NCBI GenBank assembly: GCA_023412005.1 | Contig: JAEYOE010000003.1 | Coordinates: forward strand, 62,001-126,000 | DNA: 64,000 nt | Source: Bacillota bacterium | GTDB taxonomy: Bacteria > Bacillota > Clostridia > Christensenellales > SZUA-584 | Reading direction: 5' to 3' | Shown: piece by piece, positions 18,463-26,457 of the stretch | Layout of the letters: every line of letters begins with the position of its first letter | How positions within the stretch are numbered: position 1 is the stretch's first letter | Made by a program: the position numbers and the translations under genes | The notes under the pieces: model-generated | Database searches by the model: none | Told to the model about the DNA's origin: nothing | The model's input: only the letters and a program-made list of their open reading frames with translations

Positions 18463-18555
18463 CCCGCTGATAACGGCAAAACAGCCGAAAGGCTGCGGCG
18501 CAAAGCTAGAGGGCCTAAAGGCGCAGAGCCCAAGGCAGCCAGTTACCGAAGCGAG
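18463..18555 (+). promoter_or_regulatory. Cyclic di-GMP-I (GEMM-I) riboswitch aptamer
   Basis: The sequence holds the conserved GEMM-I parts in order. GATAACGGCAAA is followed by an AGCC-GAAA-GGCU hairpin whose GAAA tetraloop would dock into a receptor. GCGCAAAGC comes next, then GGGCCTAAAGG as the receptor side, a second stem, and the closing GTTACCGAAGC. CCGCT and AGCG(A)G form the outer stem. Such aptamers bind the second messenger c-di-GMP and usually control motility, adhesion or envelope genes. Here no open frame follows before a terminator at 18684, so no target gene is visible. Confidence 0.88.
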
Positions 18556-18683
18556 ACTATTTTAATGCCTTGAAACGGTATGAAAGGCGCGTGAGCGTCT
18601 TATGATAGGGTGCGCAACTGTGCATTCAAGTTATCTCCATTATATTACTTTATTTACACCAGGGGGATCGTAATAGAACGTGC
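18556..18683 (+). ncRNA. Structured non-coding region between riboswitch and terminator
   Basis: The RNA after the aptamer can fold further. AGGCGC-GTGA-GCGTCT makes a hairpin with a GNRA-type loop (about 18583-18601), GCGC-AACT-GTGC makes another (18612-18623), and CTTGAA with TTCAAG could close both. The longest open frame is about 23 codons without a ribosome site. The aptamer, this region and the terminator together form a transcript of roughly 275 bases. Whether it acts in trans or is the remains of a lost leader is unknown. Confidence 0.45.
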
Positions 18684-18711
18684 GCAAAAAACCGCCAAGG
18701 CGGTTTTTTGC
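18684..18711 (+). terminator. Terminator closing the riboswitch transcript
   Basis: GCAAAAAACCGCC and GGCGGTTTTTTGC pair perfectly around a two-base loop, with T in the distal arm. It should work in both directions and separates the riboswitch from yqeY. Confidence 0.85.
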
Positions 18712-18790
18712 ATCTTCAGCAGAAACCCATACACACCTGCCCTGTCACTCTGCGACTAACTACGTACTGAACCATAACCCCCTTACATCC

Positions 18791-18832
18791 TGTCATTCTG
18801 AACGAGCGGAGCGAAGTGAAGAATCCCATGGC
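18791..18832. repeat. Half copy of the GTCAT-type dispersed repeat
   Basis: TGTCATTCTGAACGAGCGGAG followed by GAATCCCATGG matches one arm of the elements at 4815-5224 and 9657-9762. Confidence 0.5.
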
Positions 18833-18974
18833 TTTTCCTGATAACAACTAAACTGCCTCCAAAACATATATTTTTTGGAACGAAACCGTGTTGATATATG
18901 GGCATTTGTGCTATAGTATTTTTAAGATATTTTTTAAACATTTCAGCAAGTTTATGATAAAAGGAGATTCGCCG

Positions 18975-19421
18975 ATGTCTAAAATCGATGTGGTCAGAAA
19001 AGATATGATGGAGGCCTTAAAGGCCAAGGATGCGCCGCGCAAGGATGCGCTTTCGCTGCTGCTCGCCGCGCTGAAAGCTAAACAGATTGATAAGCGCAGT
19101 GAGCTCACCGAGGATGAAGAGAACGCTGTGGTGATGAAGGAGATTAAGAGCGCGCAGGAGGCGATAGATACCGCGCCCCCCAGCCGCACAGATATTATTG
19201 ACGAAAACAAGTTTAAGATTGCGGTATACAGCGAGTATGCGCCGAAGCTGATGAGTGAGGATGAGGTGAAGGCGGTGCTGAAAGGTGTGCTGGGTCAGCT
19301 GGGGATTGAGAAGCCGACACCGCAGGACAAAGGCGCGATTATGAAAAATTTGATGCCGCTGGTGAAGGGCAAGGCGGATGGGAAGATGATTAATAAGATT
19401 GTGGAAGAGGCATGTAAATAG
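18975..19421 (+). CDS. yqeY: GatB/YqeY domain protein
   Basis: A 148-residue protein of the YqeY family, whose fold matches the tail domain of the GatB amidotransferase subunit. It begins MSKIDVVRKDMMEALKAKD and contains the typical LSLLLAALK and a lysine-rich C-terminus ending MINKIVEEACK. A role in tRNA-linked amidation is suspected for the family but not proven. AAAGGAGATT before ATG 18975 sets the start; a longer upstream frame is not translated from a good site. A possible promoter is TTGATA (18891) with TAGTAT (18914). A strong terminator follows. Confidence 0.92.
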   Translation: MSKIDVVRKDMMEALKAKDAPRKDALSLLLAALKAKQIDKRSELTEDEENAVVMKEIKSAQEAIDTAPPSRTDIIDENKFKIAVYSEYAPKLMSEDEVKAVLKGVLGQLGIEKPTPQDKGAIMKNLMPLVKGKADGKMINKIVEEACK

Positions 19422-19440
19422 GCAGGACAATCGGATATAG

Positions 19441-19465
19441 CGCACCGCTAAGCGGTGCGTTTTTT
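19441..19465 (+). terminator. Terminator of yqeY
   Basis: CGCACCGC-TAA-GCGGTGCG is followed by six T. Confidence 0.92.
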
Positions 19466-19483
19466 GATTCTTTAGCAAAAATA

Positions 19484-19512
19484 TTGCCATTATATATTAT
19501 TAATGGTATATA
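19484..19512 (+). promoter_or_regulatory. Likely promoter and dyad upstream of the AIPR gene
   Basis: TTGCCA (19484-19489), a 17-base spacer and TATATA (19507-19512) form a plausible promoter. The dyad CCATTA-TAATGG (19487-19506) overlaps the -35 box and fills the spacer, so repression there is conceivable. Confidence 0.45.
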
Positions 19513-19569
19513 TATAAATAAGAATTTTTTGGGTTCTATATTTTTTTGATGATATCATGGAGGGGCAAA

Positions 19570-21297
19570 ATGCAATTCTTAACAAAATTCAAGGAACAAA
19601 CTGCTTTAATTGAGAAGTTTAAAGAAGATAGCGCTTATCTTTGTTGGGTTTTAGGAATGTATCTCGAACGAAATGATATCTTCGAAATGGCAACTGACGA
19701 TTTAATGGATGGTCCCGATGATAAGAAAATCGATTTTATCGATCTCGATATTAGTTCAGGTAAAATCGTTTTAGCACAAGGCTATTACTCTCAATCTACA
19801 AAAAAAGATGAGGCTCCTGCAAATAAAGCGTCAGATTTAAACACTGCTGCAGCATGGTTAATTTCAGGAAGATTGCAGGATATTCCTCAATATCTACGCG
19901 AAGTAATAAAAAACTGTCGAGATGCTATTGAAAATGATGATATATCAACCATAGAAATACTTTATGTTCACAACTTACCTGAATCCGATAATTGTAAGAA
20001 AGAATTATCTACTGTTGAAGCTCATCTAAATTCTTTATTTGAAGATAAAGGCATTGATGTTATTTGCAAGGAATTGGGTCTGCCTACAATTGAAGCTTTA
20101 TTTCTATCAAAGGAAACTCAAATTACTGTTAAGAAAAGAATTAAAATTGATTCAAAACCTTTATTTGAAGAAAAATCTGATGGATGGATTGCTTATATAT
20201 TTTCAGTCACAGGTGAATGGATTTATAAACTATATAAAGAGTATTCTGGCGACCTATTTTCAGCAAATTACCGGGGGTTTCTAGGTAGCGGTAAAAGGAA
20301 AAAAATTAATAATGAAATAAGACAGAGTGCAGAAAATGAACCCCAGAATTTCTGGGCGTATAACAATGGGATTACGATTTTAACTTTGCATGTTGATGAT
20401 AAAGATGAAACGGTTACTTATATTACCGGCGCGTCAATTATAAATGGTGCACAAACTACAGGATCAATTGGTTCAATCGACGAAAGCAGACTTAAAAGTC
20501 TTAAATCTTTAAAAGTATTATGTAGGGTAATTCAATGCTCCGAATTAGACCTTATTCCGAAAATTATTAAGAATAACAATACGCAAAATGCTATTACTTC
20601 ATGGGATGTATACGCTAATGATCCTATTCAGATTAATTTGAAGAAGGAGTTTAAAAAATACGGACACATTTATTCACTCAAAAGAGGGTTTGATGAATCT
20701 ACATTTGATTTAGGAATCTATACTGTCGCACAACCAGCATTGGCCTTTGAAGGAAATTACGCAGAGGCTAACCGGGGAAAAAACAGTATTTTTCTTAATA
20801 AACACTTATATAAATCAGTTTTTGAAAACAGAAAAGCTCGACATTTCTTGCTTACTTTTACTTTGTCAAAAGCAGTAGATGAAATAAAATATAGTATAAA
20901 AGAAGATTTTAAAACCAAACAAAATCCGACTGAAAATGACAAAGTAAAAATCACCTTGTTTAGAAACTTAAAATTTAAAATGTTCTTTATTACAATAATT
21001 GCAGATTGTCTTGAATCAATAATTAATTCTAGTGTCGATAAAAAGACAGTATCAATCTCTAAAGATTATGCTGATAAACCTTTAAATGAAGTAATTAATT
21101 TGTGGATAAAAGCTGTGAACATTGTATTAACTGCTTTGGTCGGCACTTTGAACAGTGATGATATTAATGACTATTTGAATAATAAGGATAAGTATAATGA
21201 ACTTCGTAAAGGTATTGCTACATTAATTTCAATGCTTAAGGTCAACTTAGACTCAAAAGCATTTGACGACGTAAGATCAATGATAAGTAATAACTAA
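19570..21297 (+). CDS. AIPR-family abortive infection phage resistance protein
   Basis: A 575-residue protein with the AIPR domain (named for abortive infection phage resistance). Hallmarks are NYRGFLGSGK near residue 235, FWAYNNGITIL near 263 and SIINGAQTTGSI near 291. The N-terminal part (about residues 40-85) contains IDFIDLDISSGKIVLAQ, which resembles the core of a PD-(D/E)XK nuclease. The usual lysine after Q is not evident (QGYYS), so catalysis is uncertain. The start at 19570 is chosen for GGAGGGG five bases upstream. The gene is visibly more AT-rich than its neighbours and uses AT-ending codons, suggesting horizontal transfer. It stands alone between yqeY and the glutamate synthase operon. 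Confidence 0.88.
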   Translation: MQFLTKFKEQTALIEKFKEDSAYLCWVLGMYLERNDIFEMATDDLMDGPDDKKIDFIDLDISSGKIVLAQGYYSQSTKKDEAPANKASDLNTAAAWLISGRLQDIPQYLREVIKNCRDAIENDDISTIEILYVHNLPESDNCKKELSTVEAHLNSLFEDKGIDVICKELGLPTIEALFLSKETQITVKKRIKIDSKPLFEEKSDGWIAYIFSVTGEWIYKLYKEYSGDLFSANYRGFLGSGKRKKINNEIRQSAENEPQNFWAYNNGITILTLHVDDKDETVTYITGASIINGAQTTGSIGSIDESRLKSLKSLKVLCRVIQCSELDLIPKIIKNNNTQNAITSWDVYANDPIQINLKKEFKKYGHIYSLKRGFDESTFDLGIYTVAQPALAFEGNYAEANRGKNSIFLNKHLYKSVFENRKARHFLLTFTLSKAVDEIKYSIKEDFKTKQNPTENDKVKITLFRNLKFKMFFITIIADCLESIINSSVDKKTVSISKDYADKPLNEVINLWIKAVNIVLTALVGTLNSDDINDYLNNKDKYNELRKGIATLISMLKVNLDSKAFDDVRSMISNN

Positions 21298-21301
21298 AAG
21301 T

Positions 21302-21325
21302 TCCTTGGTTAATATCAAGGATTTT
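21302..21325 (+). terminator. Weak terminator after the AIPR gene
   Basis: CCTTG and CAAGG pair around an eight-base loop, followed by ATTTTG. Confidence 0.45.
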
Positions 21326-21354
21326 GTAAATTCGCAAAGAGATATCTATAAATC

Positions 21355-21388
21355 AAAAAAGTCCGAAGACTTGTGTCTCCGGACTTTG
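21355..21388 (-). terminator. Terminator of the glutamate synthase operon
   Basis: On the minus strand AAAGTCCGGAGAC pairs with GTCTTCGGACTTT and a T run follows. It sits just after the last gene of the operon. Confidence 0.85.
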
Positions 21389-21397
21389 TCTTTTCCC

Positions 21398-22132
21398 TTA
21401 GTTCCCCACGTACATATTCCCGTAAGGCCTCTTGCTCTTGGGCGCATACTTCACAAACTGCGTCAGCTTCACCTTCGAAACATCCGCATCAAAGTACGCC
21501 GCATAATCCTTAATCACCTGCGTTAAATACGCCTTATCCTCTTCATCCAGCGGCTGTGCCGAAATCTCCCGGCCCATCAGCGCCTCTCTCACCGGCCCGC
21601 GAATATACATCCGCCCGCCGTGCATGCCCGTGCCGAAAAACTTGCCCGCCGCAAACTCGCCCTTCTCAAGGCCAAGGCCCATCACCACAATGCGGCCGCC
21701 CGCCATATACTCTCCGAGGAAGTCCCCGGCCTTGCCGCCAATCACAATCTTCGGAATCTTGTCCATGTATTCCTTCATGTGAATGCCGCTGCGGTACCCG
21801 GCGTATCCTTTAATAAAAAGCTCGCCGCCGCGCATCGCGTAGCCCATAATGTCGCCGCAGTTGCCGTGCACAATCAGCTTGCCGTCGTTCATCGTGTTCG
21901 CAATGCCGTCCTGCGCGTTGCCGAAAACCTCCACCGTCGCGCCGTCCATATAGCACGCGCTGTCGTTGCCCAGCGTGCCATGAATGTTCAGCTTCGTGTG
22001 GCTCGTCAGCCCGCAGCCAATATAGCGCTGCCCGTAAACCTCACGCACGGTGATCTCACGCGGCTCTTCGGCCAATGTTTTTATCTGTTTGTTCAGTATG
22101 CTGTAATATGTGTTGCCAGCGATCAAATCCAT
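21398..22132 (-). CDS. Split glutamate synthase, GXGXG (GltB C-terminal) subunit
   Basis: This 244-residue protein corresponds to the C-terminal beta-helix domain of the glutamate synthase large subunit, encoded here as a separate chain. Repeated glycine pairs typical of the GXGXG fold run from about residue 50 to 170 (GNAQDGIANTMNDG, GDIMGYAMRGGEL, GDFLGEYMAGGRIVVMG). In the single-chain enzyme this part supports the ammonia tunnel and holds the other domains together. AAAGAGGT precedes the ATG. It is the last gene of the five-gene operon. Confidence 0.93.
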   Translation of the reverse strand: MDLIAGNTYYSILNKQIKTLAEEPREITVREVYGQRYIGCGLTSHTKLNIHGTLGNDSACYMDGATVEVFGNAQDGIANTMNDGKLIVHGNCGDIMGYAMRGGELFIKGYAGYRSGIHMKEYMDKIPKIVIGGKAGDFLGEYMAGGRIVVMGLGLEKGEFAAGKFFGTGMHGGRMYIRGPVREALMGREISAQPLDEEDKAYLTQVIKDYAAYFDADVSKVKLTQFVKYAPKSKRPYGNMYVGN

Positions 22133-22149
22133 TATGCCTAACCTCTTTC

Positions 22150-23409
22150 TTAAGAAGAAATTCTCTGCTTCATTCTCTCATACCCCAGCGCATTCAGGCC
22201 GAAGTTGTCGTCCGTCAGCGCCTTATCCAGCGAGGAAAGCGGAATCTTCTCGCTGATCAGATACGTATAGATGCCCGCGCGGTCCACATCGCCCACGAGT
22301 ATCATGCCCACGAGCTTGTCGTCCTTCACGAAGAAGCGTTTGGCCGCGCCCGTCTTTGCATTCTGCTTTGTCAGCACCTCCACGCCGTCGCCGCCCTGCA
22401 CGCCCGCCGTGATGATCGACAGACCGAAGAACCCGACAGCGTTCATTGGGAACAAGCCGTCAAACTCCTCGTCCTTGCGGCCGCACATATCGTAAGCCGC
22501 CGCACGCCCTTGGGCATAGGCGTTCGGCCACAGCGCCATGATTTTGCGCTCGCCCGTAATCATATCGGTGCCCTCGGTCACGTCGCCCGCCGCGTAGATG
22601 TCCTTCACGTTGGTGCGCATCGCCTCGTCCACAATAATGCCGCGGTTCACGTCCACGCCCGCCGCTTTGGCTTCCGCCACGTTCGGCCGCACGCCCACGC
22701 CCATCACCAGCACGTCGCAAGCAAGCTCGGTACCGTCTTTGAGTATCACTTTCTCCACCTTTTCATCGCCCACCACGGTCTCCACCGTAAGCCCAAGATG
22801 GAACGTGATGCCCTTCTCCTCAAGGCGCTGCTGCACAGGCGCTGCCGCCTGCTCGTCGAGTATCATCGGCAGCACGCGCGTTGCCATTTCCACCACATGC
22901 ACGCTGCCCGTTACGGGCGCTAACCCCTCGGCGGCCTTCAGGCCGATCAGCCCGGCCCCCACCACAACCACGTTGCTCTGCGGATTAATCAGCTTCTCAA
23001 TACCGAGCGCGTCGTCGTATTTTAAGAATGTAAACACATTGCTTTGGTTTTTCAGCCCGCCGGTGGGCGGCACAAACGGAGACGACCCCGTCGCAATCAG
23101 CAGCTTGTCGTAAGGCACGCTGCCGCCGTCGCTGAGCGCCACGGTTTTCTTCTTCGGGTCAATCGACACCGCCTTCACATCAAACAGCGTGGTCACGTTG
23201 TTTTTTTCATAAAAATCCTTTTTGCGGTACACCATATTTTCCGGCTTCACCTTACCCGCAAGATAGTACGATATCAGCGGACGCGAGTACACATGGTGCT
23301 TCTCGTCCGAAATCACGGTGATGGACCCTGATTTGTCACATTTGCGCAGGCCCTCTATGCACCCCACGGCAGCGGCGGAATTGCCGATAATCACATATTT
23401 CATGCTCAT
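22150..23409 (-). CDS. FAD/NAD(P)H-dependent oxidoreductase of the glutamate synthase operon
   Basis: A 419-residue two-dinucleotide-binding flavoprotein of the NirB/rubredoxin reductase type. The FAD site is MKYVIIGNSAAAVGCIEGL at the N-terminus. The second nucleotide site is VVVVGAGLIGLKAAEGLAP near residue 145, and IYAAGDVTEG near residue 270 closes the FAD fold. Its place between the ferredoxin gene and the GXGXG gene suggests that it feeds electrons from NAD(P)H to the synthase through the ferredoxin. The start overlaps the ferredoxin stop by four bases. Confidence 0.92.
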   Translation of the reverse strand: MSMKYVIIGNSAAAVGCIEGLRKCDKSGSITVISDEKHHVYSRPLISYYLAGKVKPENMVYRKKDFYEKNNVTTLFDVKAVSIDPKKKTVALSDGGSVPYDKLLIATGSSPFVPPTGGLKNQSNVFTFLKYDDALGIEKLINPQSNVVVVGAGLIGLKAAEGLAPVTGSVHVVEMATRVLPMILDEQAAAPVQQRLEEKGITFHLGLTVETVVGDEKVEKVILKDGTELACDVLVMGVGVRPNVAEAKAAGVDVNRGIIVDEAMRTNVKDIYAAGDVTEGTDMITGERKIMALWPNAYAQGRAAAYDMCGRKDEEFDGLFPMNAVGFFGLSIITAGVQGGDGVEVLTKQNAKTGAAKRFFVKDDKLVGMILVGDVDRAGIYTYLISEKIPLSSLDKALTDDNFGLNALGYERMKQRISS

Positions 23410-23852
23410 TCCCCCCTGTCTTCGTATTTAAGCGCGTTGTTCGGGCAATGCTTCACGCACTCGGGCTCGCCCATCGCGGCACACAGGTCACACTTGGCGG
23501 CTACCTTGTGGCTGCCTTCGTCGCGCACAATCGCACCGAACGGACACGCCAGCACGCACGTCCAGCAGCCCACGCAGCGCTCGGTCTCGTTCAGCACAAG
23601 GCCTGTTTCCGGGTCCTTCTGCATCGCGCCCGTTATGCATGCCTGCACGCACTTGGGGTCGTCGCAATGGCGGCACTGCAGCGCAAAGTTAACCTTGTCG
23701 CCCGTCTCAATGTGCAGCCGCTCCACAGGGCGCGGCTCTTCCATCTTATGCGCCTTGATGATATCAAGCGTCTGTGAGTGCGATGTGCGGCAGTATACCT
23801 TGCACAATCCGCAACCGAGACACCAATTTTCGTCAGCGTAAACTTTTTTCAT
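23406..23852 (-). CDS. Four-cluster-type 4Fe-4S ferredoxin, electron carrier of the operon
   Basis: A 148-residue polyferredoxin resembling the electron-transfer subunits of DMSO-reductase-like and CooF/HycB systems. Cysteine groups are visible at CLGCGLCKVYC (residue 11 on), CRHCDDPKCVQAC (about 60), CVGCWTCVLAC (about 93) and CDLCAAMGEPECVKHC (about 121). These could hold up to four [4Fe-4S] clusters. It lies between the FMN-domain gene and the flavoprotein gene, which fits transfer of electrons to the synthase. Confidence 0.93.
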   Translation of the reverse strand: MKKVYADENWCLGCGLCKVYCRTSHSQTLDIIKAHKMEEPRPVERLHIETGDKVNFALQCRHCDDPKCVQACITGAMQKDPETGLVLNETERCVGCWTCVLACPFGAIVRDEGSHKVAAKCDLCAAMGEPECVKHCPNNALKYEDRGE

Positions 23853-23866
23853 TTTATAACCCCCGT

Positions 23867-25372
23867 TTATTCACCGGCATGCTTGATGCCGAGAATATCA
23901 AGTTCTTTTTGGTTCAGCCCCACACCGCGCAGCATCAGCCTGTTGCCTCTAAGGCTCTCAATGGCGTTGATGCCCATGCCACCCAGCATCTCCTCGATCT
24001 CATGCTTCCACGCACCGATCAGGTTCACAAGGCGCTGCGTCGCGATATCCGGATTGAGGCGCTTCACAAGATCGTCGCGCTGTGTCGCAATACCCCAGTT
24101 GCATTTGCCCGAATAGCAGTTCTGGCACATATGGCAGCCGATCGCGATCAAAGCGGAAGAACCGATATAAACCGCGTCTGCGCCGAGCGCAATCGCCTTG
24201 ACGATATCGGCGCTGTTGCGAATGCTGCCCGCTACCACCAGCGAAACCTCGTTGCGGATACTTTCTTCTCTGAGCCGCTGATCAACCGCTGCCAGCGCCA
24301 TTTCAATCGGTATGCCCACGTTGTCGCGCACGCGCTGCGGCGCGGCCCCTGTGCCGCCGCGGAAGCCGTCAATTGCGATGACGTCGGCACCCGCACGCGC
24401 GATACCCGAAGCGATGGCGGGCGCGTTATGCACCGCCGCGATTTTAACGGATACCGGCTTTGTATAATTCGTCGCTTCCTTCAGCGAATAAATCAGCTGA
24501 CGAAGGTCTTCAATCGAATAGATGTCGTGATGCGGTGCGGGAGAAATTGCGTCGCTGCCCTGCGGGATCATACGCGCCATCGACACCTGCTCGCCCACCT
24601 TTTCGCCGGGCAGATGGCCTCCGATGCCGGGTTTCGCGCCCTGACCGATCTTAATCTCAATCATCGCGCCCGCGTTTAAGTAATCGGCATGCACGCCGAA
24701 ACGTCCCGATGCCACCTGAACGATGGTGTTGGACCCGTATTTATAGAATTCTTGTGCGAGGCCACCCTCTCCCGTGTTGTAAAGGATGCCAAGCTCCGTT
24801 GCCGCACGCGCCAGCGCCTCATGCGCGTTGCGCGAGATAGACCCGAACGACATCGCGGAAAACATCACCGGTACCGACAACTTCACCTGCGGCGGCAGCT
24901 TCGTCAGCAGCTTGCCGTGCTTGTCGAACTCAAGCTTTTCGGGCTTGCGTCCGAGTATGACGCCCGTTTCCATGGGTTCGCGCAGTGGGTCGATTGACGG
25001 ATTTGTGACCTGTGATGCGTTGATGAGCATCTTATCCCAATAGATCGGAAAATCGTTTGGGTTGCCCATGCCCGTCAGCAATACGCTGCCTGTGGCCGCC
25101 TGCTTGTAAATCTCCTTAATCGCGTTGCTCGTCCAGTTCTTGTTGGGCTTAAACTCCAAATCATTCACGCGAATTTTGAGCGCCCTTGTGGGGCACAGCG
25201 CCACACAGCGATGGCAGTCCACACACTTCGCGTCGTCCGCCACCATCTTTCCCGTATCAGGGTCTAGCCTATGCACCTCGTTGGCGCACTGCTTCGCACA
25301 CACTTCGCATTGTATGCATTTATTTTCATCTCTCTCGACCAGATAATCCGGCCAGCCAAGTTGCAAACTCAT
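23867..25372 (-). CDS. Split glutamate synthase, FMN-binding catalytic subunit with N-terminal ferredoxin domain
   Basis: This 501-residue chain matches the FMN/2-oxoglutarate domain of glutamate synthase, where 2-iminoglutarate is reduced to glutamate. It begins with two [4Fe-4S] motifs, CIQCEVCAKQC (residue 19 on) and CVDCHRCVALC (about 50). The TIM barrel holds FSAMSFGSISRNAHEAL (about 170), GQGAKPGIGGHLPG (about 242) and DGFRGGTGAAP (about 333). The [3Fe-4S] cysteines are in CHMCQNCYSGKCNWG (about 415). This layout is the archaeal-type GltB2 form. The start overlaps the amidotransferase stop by four bases. Confidence 0.94.
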   Translation of the reverse strand: MSLQLGWPDYLVERDENKCIQCEVCAKQCANEVHRLDPDTGKMVADDAKCVDCHRCVALCPTRALKIRVNDLEFKPNKNWTSNAIKEIYKQAATGSVLLTGMGNPNDFPIYWDKMLINASQVTNPSIDPLREPMETGVILGRKPEKLEFDKHGKLLTKLPPQVKLSVPVMFSAMSFGSISRNAHEALARAATELGILYNTGEGGLAQEFYKYGSNTIVQVASGRFGVHADYLNAGAMIEIKIGQGAKPGIGGHLPGEKVGEQVSMARMIPQGSDAISPAPHHDIYSIEDLRQLIYSLKEATNYTKPVSVKIAAVHNAPAIASGIARAGADVIAIDGFRGGTGAAPQRVRDNVGIPIEMALAAVDQRLREESIRNEVSLVVAGSIRNSADIVKAIALGADAVYIGSSALIAIGCHMCQNCYSGKCNWGIATQRDDLVKRLNPDIATQRLVNLIGAWKHEIEEMLGGMGINAIESLRGNRLMLRGVGLNQKELDILGIKHAGE

Positions 25373-26457
25373 TGATTACCCTCCACCAGTCCTATAATTG
25401 GTTCTCCGCCCGATGGCGACCAAACGCGGTCGGGCGAATCGCAAATAATGCGTATTGCGGCTTCCTCGCTGGCCACATAGAGCATATCACCCTTCTCCGC
25501 CGCCACGAGAGATCTTAGTTTTATTCTATCGTTGAGCGCCAGAAAACCACCTTGGAAGCCAAGTATAATAGAAAACGGGCCGTTGACCAGCGCCGAGCCG
25601 TAAACCGCTCGGATCGCCTCAAACTTGCGTTTCTTTTCTTCATCCATCAAATCAATCTCCCGCCAGAAAGGTGCTGCCACAATATTCACAGCTTCCTGAA
25701 GCGTCATGCCATGCTTGCGGACAAGCAGATCAAACAAATAGGTGATGACCTCGGTATCCGTCATCAACGTGCATTTATAGCCAAACATTTCAACGAAGCG
25801 CCTGTTTGCATCATATGACGATATTTCACCGTTATGCACCACCGACCAGTCCAACAGCGTGAAAGGATGCGCACCGCCCCACCATCCGGGCGTGTTCGTC
25901 GGGAAACGGCCGTGAGATGTCCATAGGTACGCGTCGTACGTTTCGAGCTTGAAGAAACGGCCGATATCCTCCGGATAGCCCACACCTTTAAAAGCGCCCA
26001 TATTCTTTCCGGAAGAAAAAACATAAGCGCCTTTGTAGTTATCATTGATGTTAAATACAAACTGGGCGACAAACTCTTGTTCATCAAGCCCAGACCGTTG
26101 AAGACGCTGCTTGCGCGGGTATACAAAATAGCGCCAAATCAAAGGGCTTGAAGGAATCTCCTTGCTTTTTCTTGTCGGAATCACTTCCGCTTTTTCTATT
26201 TCAAAATGCCGTTCAATCACCGCGTCAACGGCTTCCTTAGAAGGCAAATCATCATAAAACAGATGCAATGCATAAAGATCCGCATAGTCCGGATATATTC
26301 CATAGCCGGCAAAACCACCGCCCAGGCCATTGCTTCTGTCATGCATCAATTCAATTGATTTGATAATCGTCTCCCCTGAAAATCTTTCACCTTTGCGGTT
26401 CAGTATGCCGCTGATGGCACAGCCAGACGGGATCCTAACTTGCCCCTCTTTTACCAT
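25369..26457 (-). CDS. Split glutamate synthase, class II glutamine amidotransferase subunit
   Basis: A 362-residue Ntn-type glutaminase domain that would release ammonia from glutamine. The nucleophile is probably the Cys at residue 13 in IPSGCAISGILNRKG; a short N-terminal extension would have to be removed to expose it. Other marks are SHGRFPTNTPGWWGGAHPF (about 195) and VHNGEISSYDANR (about 222). A frame continues 76 codons upstream, but GGGGGAGAA seven bases before ATG 26457 and the promoter at 26624-26652 exclude that extension. It is the first gene of the operon. Confidence 0.93.
   Translation of the reverse strand: MVKEGQVRIPSGCAISGILNRKGERFSGETIIKSIELMHDRSNGLGGGFAGYGIYPDYADLYALHLFYDDLPSKEAVDAVIERHFEIEKAEVIPTRKSKEIPSSPLIWRYFVYPRKQRLQRSGLDEQEFVAQFVFNINDNYKGAYVFSSGKNMGAFKGVGYPEDIGRFFKLETYDAYLWTSHGRFPTNTPGWWGGAHPFTLLDWSVVHNGEISSYDANRRFVEMFGYKCTLMTDTEVITYLFDLLVRKHGMTLQEAVNIVAAPFWREIDLMDEEKKRKFEAIRAVYGSALVNGPFSIILGFQGGFLALNDRIKLRSLVAAEKGDMLYVASEEAAIRIICDSPDRVWSPSGGEPIIGLVEGNQ

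Noticed and set aside
22075..24679. Plus-strand frames of 280-300 codons opposite the glutamate synthase operon
   Set aside because: Shadows of the conserved minus-strand genes, with no family resemblance.
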